DNA of 64,000 nt from an uncultured Christensenella sp. Lineage in GTDB: Bacteria; Bacillota; Clostridia; Christensenellales; Pumilibacteraceae. The translations under genes were made by a program, and so were the position numbers. Shown piece after piece: positions 26,159 through 34,957 of the stretch. The first letter of the stretch is position 1. Each line of letters begins with the position of its first letter. Under the pieces are notes generated by a model. The model made no database searches. It was not told where the DNA came from and was given only the letters and a program-made list of their open reading frames with translations. The stretch is from positions 162,871 through 226,870 of the forward strand of contig CAJTNI010000001.1 in the NCBI GenBank assembly GCA_910577945.1, read 5' to 3'.

Positions 26159-27502
26159 CTATCTGAATCGGCGCTTCTGTCTGATTATTTTTTGCTGCAT
26201 TTGCGGCATTTTGCCCGAATTTGCGGCTTTGAGCATTTCGCGCGTTTGGTCGTACTGCTTCAACAGCGCGTTGACCTCCTGCACCGTCGTACCGCTGCCG
26301 AGCGCTATGCGCTTGCGCCGCGACGACTTGATAATTTCGGGGTGAGTGCGCTCCTGCGGGGTCATGGAAAGGATAATGGATTTGTATTTGCCTATGCGCG
26401 CGTCTATTTGCTTGGAATCGACGCCCACCTTGCTCATTCCGGGAATCATCGCGACGACGTCGTTGATATCGCCCATTTTGGCAAGCGACTTGAACTGCGT
26501 CAAAAAGTCCTCCAAGGTGAACTTGTTTTCGCGCATGCGCTTTTCCATTTTTTTCATTTCCTCTTCGGAAACGGCCTCTTGCGCTTTTTCTATAAGCGTA
26601 AGCACGTCGCCCATGCCGAGGATACGCGATGCCATTCTGTCGGGATAGAACGGCTCTATATCGGTAGGCTTTTCGCCCGTGCCGCAAAACTTAATGGGCT
26701 TGCCCGTGACCGCGCGAATGGAAAGCGCCGCGCCGCCGCGCGTATCGCCGTCCAGCTTGGTGAGGATAACGCCCGAAATATCGAGCTCCTCGTTGAACGT
26801 CTTTGCGCAATTAACGGCGTCCTGACCGGTCATCGCGTCGACCGTAAGCAAAATTTCCGCAGGCGCGGTCTTTTGCTTAATTTCTTTGAGCTCGGTCATG
26901 AGCTGCTCGTTTATATGCAGCCGTCCCGCAGTATCGATTATAACGGTATCGAGCCCCAGCTTCTGCGCGTGCTCGACCGCCGCCGCCGCAATCTTGACGG
27001 GATTGCCCGCGCCCTTTTCGAACACGGGAATATTGACCTTTTTGCCGACGACCTGCAACTGATTGATAGCCGCGGGACGATACACGTCGCACGCCGCCAA
27101 AAGCGGTTTTTTGCCCTGCTTAACCAAATATCCCGCGAGCTTGCCGCAAAACGTGGTTTTACCCGCGCCCTGCAAGCCGCACATGAGTATGACGGTAGGC
27201 GGCTTGGACGAAACGTCGAGCTTGGAATTGGTCGAGCCCATGAGCTCGATAAGCTCGTCGTTGACGATTTTTACGACCTGTTGCCCGGGTGTGAGCGATT
27301 TGAGCACCTGCTCGCCGACCGCCTTTTCCGACACGCGCGCCACAAAGTCCTTGACGACCGCATAATTGACGTCCGCCTCCAACAGCGCAATGCGTATCTC
27401 GCGCATAGCCTGCTTGATATCGCCCTCGGTCAGCTTGCCGCGCGACGTTATTTTGGAAAATACGTTGCCGAGCTTTTCGGCAAGCGAAGAAAATAAACCC
27501 AT
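26159..27502 (-). CDS. ffh: Signal recognition particle protein Ffh
   Basis: The SRP54 homologue that carries ribosome-nascent chain complexes to FtsY. It has the N domain, the G domain with P-loop GLQGAGKTTFCGKLA (about residue 107), DTAGRL and TKLDGDTRGGAALS, and a Met-rich M domain with the RNA-binding SSRRRKRIALGSGTTVQEVN. ATG 27502 (MGLFSSLAEKL) with GAGG upstream gives 447 residues. The frame is open further upstream, into ylxM, but that part is not Ffh. Confidence 0.97.
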   Translation of the reverse strand: MGLFSSLAEKLGNVFSKITSRGKLTEGDIKQAMREIRIALLEADVNYAVVKDFVARVSEKAVGEQVLKSLTPGQQVVKIVNDELIELMGSTNSKLDVSSKPPTVILMCGLQGAGKTTFCGKLAGYLVKQGKKPLLAACDVYRPAAINQLQVVGKKVNIPVFEKGAGNPVKIAAAAVEHAQKLGLDTVIIDTAGRLHINEQLMTELKEIKQKTAPAEILLTVDAMTGQDAVNCAKTFNEELDISGVILTKLDGDTRGGAALSIRAVTGKPIKFCGTGEKPTDIEPFYPDRMASRILGMGDVLTLIEKAQEAVSEEEMKKMEKRMRENKFTLEDFLTQFKSLAKMGDINDVVAMIPGMSKVGVDSKQIDARIGKYKSIILSMTPQERTHPEIIKSSRRKRIALGSGTTVQEVNALLKQYDQTREMLKAANSGKMPQMQQKIIRQKRRFR

Positions 27503-27515
27503 AAAATATACCTCG

Positions 27516-27839
27516 TTACCGCAATTCACCGAGCAGACATTCGACCCGCGCCGCCTGCGCCGAACCCTCGGCTTCCAGCTCGCGCAAAAGCCCCGTAAGC
27601 TCTTTCGACAGCTTGTCCGCATTTGCGACGACGCCGAGCTTGGTTTCGTAAGCCCTGAGCCGCGTTTCGGCTTGGCGAATGCCGCACAATGCCGCCTGAC
27701 GCGTTATACCCAGATTTTCGGCAATCTCGGCGAGCGACAAGTCATAGTCGTAGTAGCTGCGAATGAGCTCGCGCCTATGTTCGGTCAGCAACGCTCCGTA
27801 CACGTCGCACAGCCTGCTTACGCTCAAATCCTTGCTCAT
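27516..27839 (-). CDS. ylxM: YlxM family (UPF0122) DNA-binding protein
   Basis: A small sigma-factor-like helix-turn-helix protein that in streptococci stimulates SRP assembly. The sequence SYYDYDLSLAEIAENLGITRQA is the helix-turn-helix and the C terminus is a helix. I use ATG 27839 (MSKDLSVSRL, 107 residues). There is no Shine-Dalgarno sequence; the 5 bases before the ATG follow a perfect palindrome (27846-27873). First gene of the ffh operon. Confidence 0.9.
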   Translation of the reverse strand: MSKDLSVSRLCDVYGALLTEHRRELIRSYYDYDLSLAEIAENLGITRQAALCGIRQAETRLRAYETKLGVVANADKLSKELTGLLRELEAEGSAQAARVECLLGELR

Positions 27840-27845
27840 AGAAAA

Positions 27846-27873
27846 CGGTGTAAAGTAAATATACTTTACACCG
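27846..27873. promoter_or_regulatory. Perfect 12-bp palindrome at the ylxM transcription start
   Basis: CGGTGTAAAGTA and its exact complement flank 4 bases. The expected start of transcription from the 27876-27904 promoter (about 27869) falls inside the first arm. A DNA operator is therefore more likely than an RNA hairpin, though a start a few bases earlier would allow a hairpin followed by TTTTC just before the ATG. Confidence 0.6.
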
Positions 27874-27875
27874 AG

Positions 27876-27904
27876 ATTATACAACAAATTTTCCGATAAC
27901 GCAA
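27876..27904 (-). promoter_or_regulatory. Promoter of the ylxM-ffh operon
   Basis: TTGCGT (27899-27904), 17-bp spacer, TATAAT (27876-27881). It lies in the 91-bp gap between ftsY and ylxM, so the SRP operon can be expressed apart from ftsY. Confidence 0.78.
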
Positions 27905-27930
27905 ACGTTTTTATGCCGTTTTGCAAATTT

Positions 27931-28833
27931 TTAATCGCCCATTATTCCGTTTACGAAATCGTCCGCGTCGAAATCCTCCAAATCGTCTATGCCCTCGCCG
28001 ACGCCCACGTATACTACGGGCACGCCCAGCTCGCCCGCAATAGCGAGCACCACGCCGCCCTTTGCCGTGCCGTCGAGCTTGGTGAGAATTATGCCGTCTA
28101 TATCGATAGCCTCGTTGAATATATCGACCTGCGAAATTGCGTTCTGCCCCGTCGTAGCGTCGAGCACTATATAATTATACACCGTCGCGTCTGGCAGCTC
28201 GCGCTCGGTTACGCGCGATATTTTTTTGAGCTCCTCCATGAGGTTCTTTTTGTTATGCAGTCTGCCGGCGGTGTCGATAAGCAGCACGTCGCCGTTTTTG
28301 CTCTTGACGCTCTGCGCCGCGTCGTATACCACTGCGGCGGGGTCCGCGCCCTCCGCATGCTTGATTATGCGCACGCCCGCGCGTTCCGCCCACACCGTGA
28401 GCTGGTCGGCGGCGGCGGCGCGAAACGTGTCGGCGGCGGCGATTGTGACCGATTTACCCTGCTTTTTGAACTTTTTGGCAAGCTTGCCGATAGCCGTCGT
28501 TTTGCCCACGCCGTTTACGCCCGAAAGCATAATAACAAGCGGGTATTCGTATTCGGGCAGCTCGTTTTCGTTGAGCAATTCGACGAGTATCTTTTTCAAC
28601 AGCTCGCGCACCGTCGCGGTGTCGCGCACGCGATTTTTGTCTATTTCGTCTTTGAGCCTGTCCATAATGGTATCGGTGGTTTCCGCGCCGATATCGGACG
28701 TAATAAGCGTTTCTTCGAGCTCGTCGTAAAACTCGTCGGTAAGCACGCCGCCCGTAAACAGCTTGTTCAGCTTGTATGCGATAGCGTCCTTTGTGCGCTT
28801 TAATCCTTCCTTGATTTTAGAAAAAATTCCCAT
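27931..28833 (-). CDS. ftsY: Signal recognition particle receptor FtsY
   Basis: The SRP receptor GTPase at the membrane. The NG domain includes SGVNGVGKTTAIGKLA (P-loop, about residue 110), DTAGRLHNKKNLM and TKLDGTAKGG. At 300 residues the acidic A domain is missing, as is usual in Firmicutes. GGTGG precedes the ATG, which lies 14 bp after the smc stop. The rnc-smc-ftsY order is conserved. Confidence 0.97.
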   Translation of the reverse strand: MGIFSKIKEGLKRTKDAIAYKLNKLFTGGVLTDEFYDELEETLITSDIGAETTDTIMDRLKDEIDKNRVRDTATVRELLKKILVELLNENELPEYEYPLVIMLSGVNGVGKTTAIGKLAKKFKKQGKSVTIAAADTFRAAAADQLTVWAERAGVRIIKHAEGADPAAVVYDAAQSVKSKNGDVLLIDTAGRLHNKKNLMEELKKISRVTERELPDATVYNYIVLDATTGQNAISQVDIFNEAIDIDGIILTKLDGTAKGGVVLAIAGELGVPVVYVGVGEGIDDLEDFDADDFVNGIMGD

Positions 28834-28847
28834 AATCCACCGTTACG

Positions 28848-31800
28848 TTATTCCTCGACGGCGACAGACGTCGCGCTCTTTACTGCGTCTGCCAAGTGCA
28901 CCGAAACTATCGTCGAAACGCCCTTTTCCTCCATGGTAACGCCGTACAGGCTATCTGCCTGCTCCATAGTCGGCTTTCTGTGCGTAATTGCGATTAGCTG
29001 AGTTTTGGACGAGAACTGTTTGAGCATTTCCGCAACCCTGCCGACGTTGGCGTCGTCCAAAGCCGCCTCTATCTCGTCCAGCAAGCAGAACGGCATGGGG
29101 CGCAGTTTGAGAATCGCGAACAGTACTGCGACCGACGTGAGCGTCTTTTCGCCGCCCGACAGCAGCGATATAGATTGCAGCTTTTTGGACGGCGGCTGCG
29201 CGATTATCTCCACGCCGCGCTGCAACGGGTCCTCGTTGTCTATAAGCTCCAAATCCGCCGACCCGCCGTTAAACAACTGCACGAACGTCTCTTGGAAATT
29301 GTGACGTATTTGCTCGAAACAGCTGTCGAAGCCCTCGACCATTTTCGCCGACATTTCTTTTATTATCTGTTCGGTATCGTTGAGACTGTTTACAAGGTCG
29401 TCGCGCTGTTTTTTGCGCTCGTTGTAAGTCTTGCTGAGCTCCTGCGCGTCCTCGATAGCGTTCTCGTTTATACTGCCGAGATTGATTATACGCCGTTTCA
29501 GCTTGGAAATTTCCAGCTCGCCGCTTTCGGGATTGTACTCCTCGACCTTAAACGGCAAGCAATCCTCGTAGCCCAAGCCGTAATCGTCCTGAATATGCTT
29601 TTGCAGCTCGTCCATGCTGCTGTCCACGCGCGTAAGCTCGATTTCCTGCGCGTGTTTTTTTTCGGTCAGCTCGGTTATGGCGTCGCCGCATTCCATGCGC
29701 ACGCGGTCGCCGTGGATTGATTTGGCGTTCAAATCCTCTTTGTACTGCGTCATGTTGTCGAGCTTCGCTTTAAGCTCGTTGCGACGCGCCTCGTCCGCGC
29801 CCGAGCTTTTTTCGGACAGCGAAATAATCTCGTCGTTCAGCTCTTGCATAACGCGGTTGTTGCGCAGCAGCGTCATTTCGTTATCGTCGATACGCTGCGA
29901 CGTGGCAATCGCCTCGCTCTTTAAGCGCGCGATTTCCATATGCAAGCCCTCTAAATCCTTTCCGAGAGTCGCGATTAACACCCGCCTTTGCGCAATCTGC
30001 TCGCGCAAAGCGTCGTTGCGCGCCCGCAACGCGTCAAACTCGGCGCGAGCATTCGCGTTCTCCTCGCCGTTGTCGTTTTGCTCGGCGTCGTCCGTGCGTT
30101 CCACCGCGTCGAGGTCCAGCGAAATATTCTCTATGCGCTCCACCAAAGCGGCAAGCGCCGCCTCGTCGGCGGTCTTTTTGGCGGCAACGGCGGTCAATTC
30201 GTCTTTGAGTGTGACAAACTCGGCGGTCTTGGACGCCTCCGTCACCTCGTACACGTGTATATCCGAAATAAGCTCGCGCAATCTTGCGTTCAAGCTCTCG
30301 CTTGCGCGCGTAAGCTCGGCGCGCTCGGTCTCCACCGCCTTGACCTCGGCGGTCGAGCTCTCCACAAGCGCAATCATATCTTTCAGCTCGCGCTCGTAGG
30401 TGAGCACGTTGGTCATATTCTGCGTCTTACTGCCGCCGCTCATCGAGCCCTGCGGGAAAATAGTGTCGCCGTCGAGCGTGACTATCCTGAACGCATAGCC
30501 GCTATCCTTTGCGAGCTTTACGGCGGTGTCCATATTATCCACTATGACCGTGCTGCCCAGCAATCCGTCGATTACGCGCGTAAAATACGGGTCGAAATCG
30601 AGCGCGCAGGTAGCCGCGCCGTAGCACCCGGCACGCTTTAACAGCGGCAAATATTGCGGCTCTATCGACCGCGGCTTAAACGAAGTAATCGGCAAGAACG
30701 TCGCGCGCCCGTAATTGTGCCGTTTTAAATAATCTATAACCGACTTCGCGTCGTCCTCGTCGGCGGTGACTATGTTGTTTACCGCCGAGCCGAGCGCGGT
30801 TTCTATCGCCGTGCCGAACCCGTCCTTTACCGACATAATCTGACCTACGACGCCTTTAATAAGCCCTTGAAGTCTGCCGTCGTTTTTCGCATCGTTCAAC
30901 AACCGTCTGACGGGCGCGGCGTAGCCCTCCATCGACTTAATCAAATCTTCCAAAAGCTTTTTGCGCGACACGGCGACCGAGCACTTTTCGCGCGTTTCCA
31001 CAAGCCGCGTGCCGCTGGCGCTCAACCGCTCCTCGCACTGCTTGCTTTCCTCGGTCTTGCGCTGCTGTTCGGCTTGCAGCTCGCCGCGCTCTCGCGCGTA
31101 CGTTTCCAGCTTTTCGGCGCGCTCGGCAAGCTCCGCGCCGCCCTCGTCCAACCGCTTTTGCGCAGCGGATATGCCGTTACGCAAAAGCTCGGCGTGCTCC
31201 TCGGCGTTGGCTCGCTCCGCAGTCAGCTCGCCCACGCTCTTGCTGACCGCAACCTTGCGCTCCATCGCCGCCATCAACGCGCGCCGCGCCGACTCGATTT
31301 TTTGCTCCTCCGCGGTGACGCGCGCCGAGGTCTCGCCGTATTCCGCGTCGAGCTTTTCGTTCTCGACGCGCATTACGTTAAGCTCCTCGGTCTTGCGATT
31401 ATATTCGGCTTGACGCTCCTCCGCGTCGAAAGTGAGCTTGTTGTAATTATCCGCAAGCTCGGCGTTGGAGGACTGCAACGCGCTGTTTTGCGCATTGAAC
31501 GCGTCGAGCTTTTCCTTGATAAAAACTATCTTATCGGAAATTTGCGTTTTGCTCATCGTGAGCGAAACAAGCTCGTTTCGGTAGCCGTCTATGCGCGAAT
31601 CTATATTCCGCAACTCGTCCATAGCCGACGCGTACTCTGCGAAAGCCGCGTCGTATTCCTTGTGTTTTTCGGATATTTGCGCGTCGATATCCGCTATGAC
31701 CGCCGACAACGCGTCCTTGCGCGCCGACGCGGTTTCGTATCTGTTTATGTAAAGATTTATTTCGTGATGTTTGAGCCGCTCTTTGAGTTCGAGCGCGAGC

Positions 31801-32444
31801 CGCGCTTTTTCCGCCTGTTTGGTAAGCGGTTCGAGCCGCGACAAGTCGATTTGCATAGCGTCGTCGATACGGCTCAAATTTTCGCGCGTGCGCTTGTTTT
31901 TGTTTTCCGCCGCGTTCTTGCGATACTTGTACTTGGTTATTCCCGCGGCTTCCTCGAATATGAGCCTGCGGTCCTCGGGCTTGGAATTGACTATTTCCAT
32001 AGCCTTGTTCTGTCCGATAACGGTGTAGCCCTCGGTGGCAAACCCCGCGTCGCGCAGCATTTCCGAAATATCGCGCAAAAGGCAACGACTGCCGTTGCGG
32101 TAATATTCGCTTTCGCCCGAACGGAAAAGCTTACGCGAGATAACGACCTCCTCGTACTCGTACGACGGGAAAAGCGACCTGTTTTTGTTGTCGAACGTGA
32201 GCGAAACCTCGGCATACGACTGCGCGGAACGCTTTTCGGTGCCCGCGAATATTACGTCCTGCATGTTTGCGCCACGCAAAAGCTTGGGCGACTGCTCGCC
32301 CAAAACCCAACGCACGGCGTCCGCAACATTGCTCTTGCCGCAGCCGTTAGGTCCGACTATTGCGGTTATACCGTCGCCGAACACGATATTCGTCTTGTTG
32401 GCAAACGATTTAAACCCTAATAACGATAGCTTTTTAAACTTCAA
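28848..32444 (-). CDS. smc: Chromosome partition protein SMC
   Basis: The core ATPase of the bacterial condensin. About 1198 residues: an N-terminal ATPase head (LLGFKSFANKT, Walker A VGPNGCGKSNVADAV), two long coiled coils, a hinge (about residues 505-660, with GLIKGVVGQIMSV and LPITSFKPRSI) and the C-terminal head with LLSGGEKTLTSVAVLFA and the Walker B region FCLLDEIEAALDD. TTG at 32444 (LKFKKLSLLGF) is the likely start because AAAGG lies 8 nt upstream; a TTG 7 codons earlier is the alternative. ScpA and ScpB are not in this window. Confidence 0.96.
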   Translation of the reverse strand: MKFKKLSLLGFKSFANKTNIVFGDGITAIVGPNGCGKSNVADAVRWVLGEQSPKLLRGANMQDVIFAGTEKRSAQSYAEVSLTFDNKNRSLFPSYEYEEVVISRKLFRSGESEYYRNGSRCLLRDISEMLRDAGFATEGYTVIGQNKAMEIVNSKPEDRRLIFEEAAGITKYKYRKNAAENKNKRTRENLSRIDDAMQIDLSRLEPLTKQAEKARLALELKERLKHHEINLYINRYETASARKDALSAVIADIDAQISEKHKEYDAAFAEYASAMDELRNIDSRIDGYRNELVSLTMSKTQISDKIVFIKEKLDAFNAQNSALQSSNAELADNYNKLTFDAEERQAEYNRKTEELNVMRVENEKLDAEYGETSARVTAEEQKIESARRALMAAMERKVAVSKSVGELTAERANAEEHAELLRNGISAAQKRLDEGGAELAERAEKLETYARERGELQAEQQRKTEESKQCEERLSASGTRLVETREKCSVAVSRKKLLEDLIKSMEGYAAPVRRLLNDAKNDGRLQGLIKGVVGQIMSVKDGFGTAIETALGSAVNNIVTADEDDAKSVIDYLKRHNYGRATFLPITSFKPRSIEPQYLPLLKRAGCYGAATCALDFDPYFTRVIDGLLGSTVIVDNMDTAVKLAKDSGYAFRIVTLDGDTIFPQGSMSGGSKTQNMTNVLTYERELKDMIALVESSTAEVKAVETERAELTRASESLNARLRELISDIHVYEVTEASKTAEFVTLKDELTAVAAKKTADEAALAALVERIENISLDLDAVERTDDAEQNDNGEENANARAEFDALRARNDALREQIAQRRVLIATLGKDLEGLHMEIARLKSEAIATSQRIDDNEMTLLRNNRVMQELNDEIISLSEKSSGADEARRNELKAKLDNMTQYKEDLNAKSIHGDRVRMECGDAITELTEKKHAQEIELTRVDSSMDELQKHIQDDYGLGYEDCLPFKVEEYNPESGELEISKLKRRIINLGSINENAIEDAQELSKTYNERKKQRDDLVNSLNDTEQIIKEMSAKMVEGFDSCFEQIRHNFQETFVQLFNGGSADLELIDNEDPLQRGVEIIAQPPSKKLQSISLLSGGEKTLTSVAVLFAILKLRPMPFCLLDEIEAALDDANVGRVAEMLKQFSSKTQLIAITHRKPTMEQADSLYGVTMEEKGVSTIVSVHLADAVKSATSVAVEE

Positions 32445-32482
32445 CGCCGTTACCTTTACGTCCAAACAAAAATACGCTATGA

Positions 32483-32511
32483 ATTATATCACGCGCACGC
32501 AAAAAAATCAA
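32483..32511 (-). promoter_or_regulatory. Promoter of smc-ftsY
   Basis: TTGATT (32506-32511), 17-bp spacer, TATAAT (32483-32488), in the gap between rnc and smc. No terminator follows rnc, so read-through from rpmF-plsX-rnc may add to it. Confidence 0.7.
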
Positions 32512-32574
32512 ACGAATTACGGCGTGCCGCGACTAATTTTAACATATTCCTCAATATACGCGATTTTTCGCGGT

Positions 32575-33219
32575 TTACTCGTGCATAAGCTCGGCAAGCG
32601 CCGCACGCGCCGCGGCAATCTGCGCGGCGTGCTTGGTTCTGCCCGTGCCGAAAAACGCCCGCCCGTCGACTGCGACGGACGCCTCGAACAACCCGTCGCG
32701 CTCGACCGCGTCCGAATATTCGAGCGATAATTTCCGCGCAACCGAATATTCTTGCAGCTCCGATTTAAAATCGCGCGCCGCCGTCACCTTGCCGAAAAAA
32801 GTAGCCGCCAGCATTTTCCTGCACGCGTCCATGCCGCCGTCGAGATACGCGGCGCCGACGAGCGCCTCGTAAATATCCGACCGCGCCTTATCGGAAAACG
32901 CCGCCTTGTTTACGCCGCTCCCCACGCGCAGATATTCCAAAAGCCCCAGCTCGTCGACTATGCGCGCAAGCGGCGTGCGCGAAACAGTCGCCGCTCGCCG
33001 CGCCGATAACGCGCCTTCGCTCGCCGTCGGGTCGCGCATGTACAAATCCTCGCCGACAAGAAAATTAAGCACGCAATCGCCCAAAAACTCGATACGCTCG
33101 TTTCCGACCGCGCAATGCTCGTTGACGTAAGAGGAATGCGTGAGCGCGGCGACGAGAAGCGAAATATCTTTAAACTCGTAATCTATTCGGGCTTGAACGG
33201 TTTCTAGCGCGTCCGTCAC
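32575..33219 (-). CDS. rnc: Ribonuclease III
   Basis: Cuts double-stranded RNA in rRNA and mRNA processing. The catalytic signature NERIEFLGDCVLNFLV (about residues 40-55) and the second acidic site DIYEALVGAAYLDGG are present, and a C-terminal dsRNA-binding domain follows. Length is 214 residues. The GTG start overlaps the plsX stop by 4 bp. In most Firmicutes acpP lies between plsX and rnc; here it is absent. Confidence 0.96.
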   Translation of the reverse strand: MTDALETVQARIDYEFKDISLLVAALTHSSYVNEHCAVGNERIEFLGDCVLNFLVGEDLYMRDPTASEGALSARRAATVSRTPLARIVDELGLLEYLRVGSGVNKAAFSDKARSDIYEALVGAAYLDGGMDACRKMLAATFFGKVTAARDFKSELQEYSVARKLSLEYSDAVERDGLFEASVAVDGRAFFGTGRTKHAAQIAAARAALAELMHE

Positions 33220-34235
33220 TGTGCCGCACCGTCCGAATTATTGCCGACCGCCGAGGCTATACCCCCGGCTATGCCGTCGAGTATGCGGTTTTCGTGCATT
33301 TTGATAATATTGGCTATCGACGCTTTGGTCGCCGTTTCGTTGGCAGAGCCGTGCGTCTTGACTACGAGCTTTTTGACGCCGAGGAACGCGCCGCCGCCGT
33401 ACGCATGATAATCCATAGCGGTTTTAAGCTTTTTGAGCGATTTTTTCATGAGCAGCGCGCCGAGCTTGGACGTAAACGACGACAAAAGCGCCTCTTTGAG
33501 CTTGCCCATAACCATCTTGGCAGTGCCCTCGGTGGATTTGAGTAACACGTTGCCCGCAAACCCGTCGCTGACCACCACGTCGTACAGCCCGCTCAAAGTG
33601 TCGCGCGCTTCCATATTCCCCACGAAATTCACGGGCGCGGTTTTCAAAAGCGCGTGCGCAGCCTTTGTGCGCTCGTCGCCCTTTTTATCCTCCGTACCGA
33701 CCGACAAAAGCGCGACGGCGGGATTTTCTATCCCGTACATAACCTTAACGTACACGGACGCCATAACGGCGAACTGCGCCAAAAACTCGGGCTTGGAATC
33801 CACGTTCGCGCCGCAATCGGCAATACAAACCGCCTTGCCCTCGATTGCCGTGGGCATAAGCGAAGTGAGTACGGGACGCATTACGCCGGGCAACCTCTTA
33901 ACAAGCAAGGTCGCGCCCGTAAGCACCGCGCCCGTGCTGCCGCCGCTAACCAAGCCGATAGCATCGTCGGCGTTAAGCAAATCGAACGAGCGCACGAGCG
34001 ACGAATTCGGCTTTTGCCTGAGCGCGTGCGTCGGGCTGTCGTCGTTGGTTATTATATCGGGCGCATGCTCGATAACTATGTTATCGGGAACGGCGTTGCC
34101 AATCGCGCCGCGAATTTTGTCGCCGTCGCCGACGAGCGCCAAAGCGTATTTCGGATTGAGCTTGGCGGCGGCAACTGCGCCCGCAATCATTTTTTGCGGA
34201 TTGTCGCAACCCGCGGTATCGACTATGATTTTCAT
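33216..34235 (-). CDS. plsX: Phosphate acyltransferase PlsX
   Basis: PlsX makes acyl-phosphate from acyl-ACP for phosphatidic acid synthesis. The sequence begins IIVDTAGCDNPQKMIAGAVAA and contains GLVSGGSTGAVLTGAT and CGANVDSKPEFLAQFA, with VSDGFAGNVLLKSTEG later. Many homologues begin with D-A-M-G-G-D where this has D-T-A-G-C-D, a small departure. ATG 34235 has GAGG 5 nt upstream. Length is 339 residues. A terminator lies between it and rpmF, and no fapR is next to it. Confidence 0.95.
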   Translation of the reverse strand: MKIIVDTAGCDNPQKMIAGAVAAAKLNPKYALALVGDGDKIRGAIGNAVPDNIVIEHAPDIITNDDSPTHALRQKPNSSLVRSFDLLNADDAIGLVSGGSTGAVLTGATLLVKRLPGVMRPVLTSLMPTAIEGKAVCIADCGANVDSKPEFLAQFAVMASVYVKVMYGIENPAVALLSVGTEDKKGDERTKAAHALLKTAPVNFVGNMEARDTLSGLYDVVVSDGFAGNVLLKSTEGTAKMVMGKLKEALLSSFTSKLGALLMKKSLKKLKTAMDYHAYGGGAFLGVKKLVVKTHGSANETATKASIANIIKMHENRILDGIAGGIASAVGNNSDGAAQ

Positions 34236-34285
34236 AAAGACCTCGAAGCGTTGCGCCGAAAACAATCGAGCGCAAGCAAAATATT

Positions 34286-34311
34286 AAAAAAATACCCCGT
34301 TAAACGGGGTA
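34286..34311 (-). terminator. Terminator between rpmF and plsX
   Basis: TACCCCG and CGGGGTA (34293-34299 and 34305-34311) with a 5-nt loop, followed by seven T on the minus strand. It directly follows the rpmF stop, so plsX must be expressed by read-through or by a promoter I cannot see. Confidence 0.85.
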
Positions 34312-34315
34312 AATT

Positions 34316-34504
34316 TTAATTGTCGTTTTGACCCATAGGGATTCTTTCTACGCCGTCGTAATGACCGCAGCTCGGGCAAACGCGATGCGCTTGAACGAGT
34401 TGGTGACAGTGCGGGCACTCGACTACCGTAGGCGCTTTTAATTTCCACTGCGACGCGCGGGTATGCGTGCGCTGTTTAGACGTTTTGTGCTTGGGAACAG
34501 CCAT
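34316..34504 (-). CDS. rpmF: 50S ribosomal protein L32
   Basis: A 62-residue L32 beginning MAVPKHKTSKQRTHTRAS. It is the zinc-binding form, with four cysteines in two CxxC pairs (CPHCH and CPSCG). GAGGAGGTGG lies immediately upstream of the ATG, and a strong promoter (34532-34560) drives it. Confidence 0.97.
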   Translation of the reverse strand: MAVPKHKTSKQRTHTRASQWKLKAPTVVECPHCHQLVQAHRVCPSCGHYDGVERIPMGQNDN

Positions 34505-34531
34505 AATCCACCTCCTCAATTTAACTTTAAA

Positions 34532-34560
34532 AGTATATATCATTTTCGCGCGGTTGTCAA
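34532..34560 (-). promoter_or_regulatory. Promoter of rpmF
   Basis: Consensus TTGACA (34555-34560), 17-bp spacer, TATACT (34532-34537), about 28 bp before the rpmF ATG. Confidence 0.85.
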
Positions 34561-34622
34561 ACATTTTTAGCCAACTATTTTAAAAATTAAATAAATAGAT
34601 TGTAAAAAACGATAAAAAACGC

Positions 34623-34651
34623 TTGACATCTATTTTAGCACGTGTTATATT
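34623..34651 (+). promoter_or_regulatory. Promoter of tRNA-Gly
   Basis: TTGACA (34623-34628), 17-bp spacer, TATATT (34646-34651), 36 bp before the mature tRNA 5' end. Confidence 0.8.
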
Positions 34652-34687
34652 ATTTAAGCTGTTTGCAGCATCGACCGAATAACTCAT

Positions 34688-34762
34688 GCGGAAGTGGCTC
34701 AGGGGTAGAGCATCACCTTGCCAAGGTGAGGGTCGCGGGTTCGAATCTCGTCTTCCGCTCCA
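34688..34762 (+). tRNA. tRNA-Gly (GCC)
   Basis: The 75-nt sequence folds into a complete cloverleaf: 7-bp acceptor stem (GCGGAAG with CTTCCGC), D arm, anticodon stem TCACC/GGTGA with loop TTGCCAA (anticodon GCC), T arm with GGTTCGAAT, and encoded CCA. Confidence 0.96.
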
Positions 34763-34766
34763 ACAC

Positions 34767-34796
34767 AAGAACGTCAGTCGACGTTCTTTTATTTTT
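34767..34796 (+). terminator. Terminator of tRNA-Gly
   Basis: AAGAACGTC and GACGTTCTT (34767-34775 and 34780-34788) around a 4-nt loop, followed by a T-rich run. The same hairpin is repeated at 34889-34910 in the duplicated copy. Confidence 0.85.
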
Positions 34797-34824
34797 CGCT
34801 TTTAAAACTTAAACCGTAAAGCGC

Positions 34825-34884
34825 GCTCAGGGGGTCATCACCTTGCCAAGACGGTCGCGGGTTCGAATCTCGTCTTCCGCTCCA
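34825..34884 (+). pseudogene. Degenerate tRNA-Gly copy
   Basis: The second copy of the tandem duplication lacks the 5' acceptor strand, has lost about 5 bases of the D arm, and lacks the 3' side of the anticodon stem. The anticodon loop, T arm, 3' acceptor strand and CCA remain. It cannot fold into a tRNA. Confidence 0.85.
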
Positions 34885-34957
34885 ATGCAAGAACGTCACT
34901 CGACGTTCTTTTATTTTTCGCTTTTAAAACTTAAATCGTAAAGCGCAAAAAGAAAAC

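Larger units (their letters stand above)
34697..34946. repeat. Tandem duplication covering most of tRNA-Gly and its terminator
   Basis: Copy 1 (34697-34824) and copy 2 (34825-34946) sit head to tail. Each holds the tRNA body from the D arm to CCA, the terminator hairpin, and a shared downstream tail ending AAAGCGC. Copy 2 has small deletions in the tRNA part and a few substitutions elsewhere. Confidence 0.85.

Noticed and set aside
34580..34768. Minus-strand ORF over tRNA-Gly (product with GRRDSNPRPSPWQGDALPLS)
   Set aside because: This is the familiar false protein read from the antisense of a tRNA gene.
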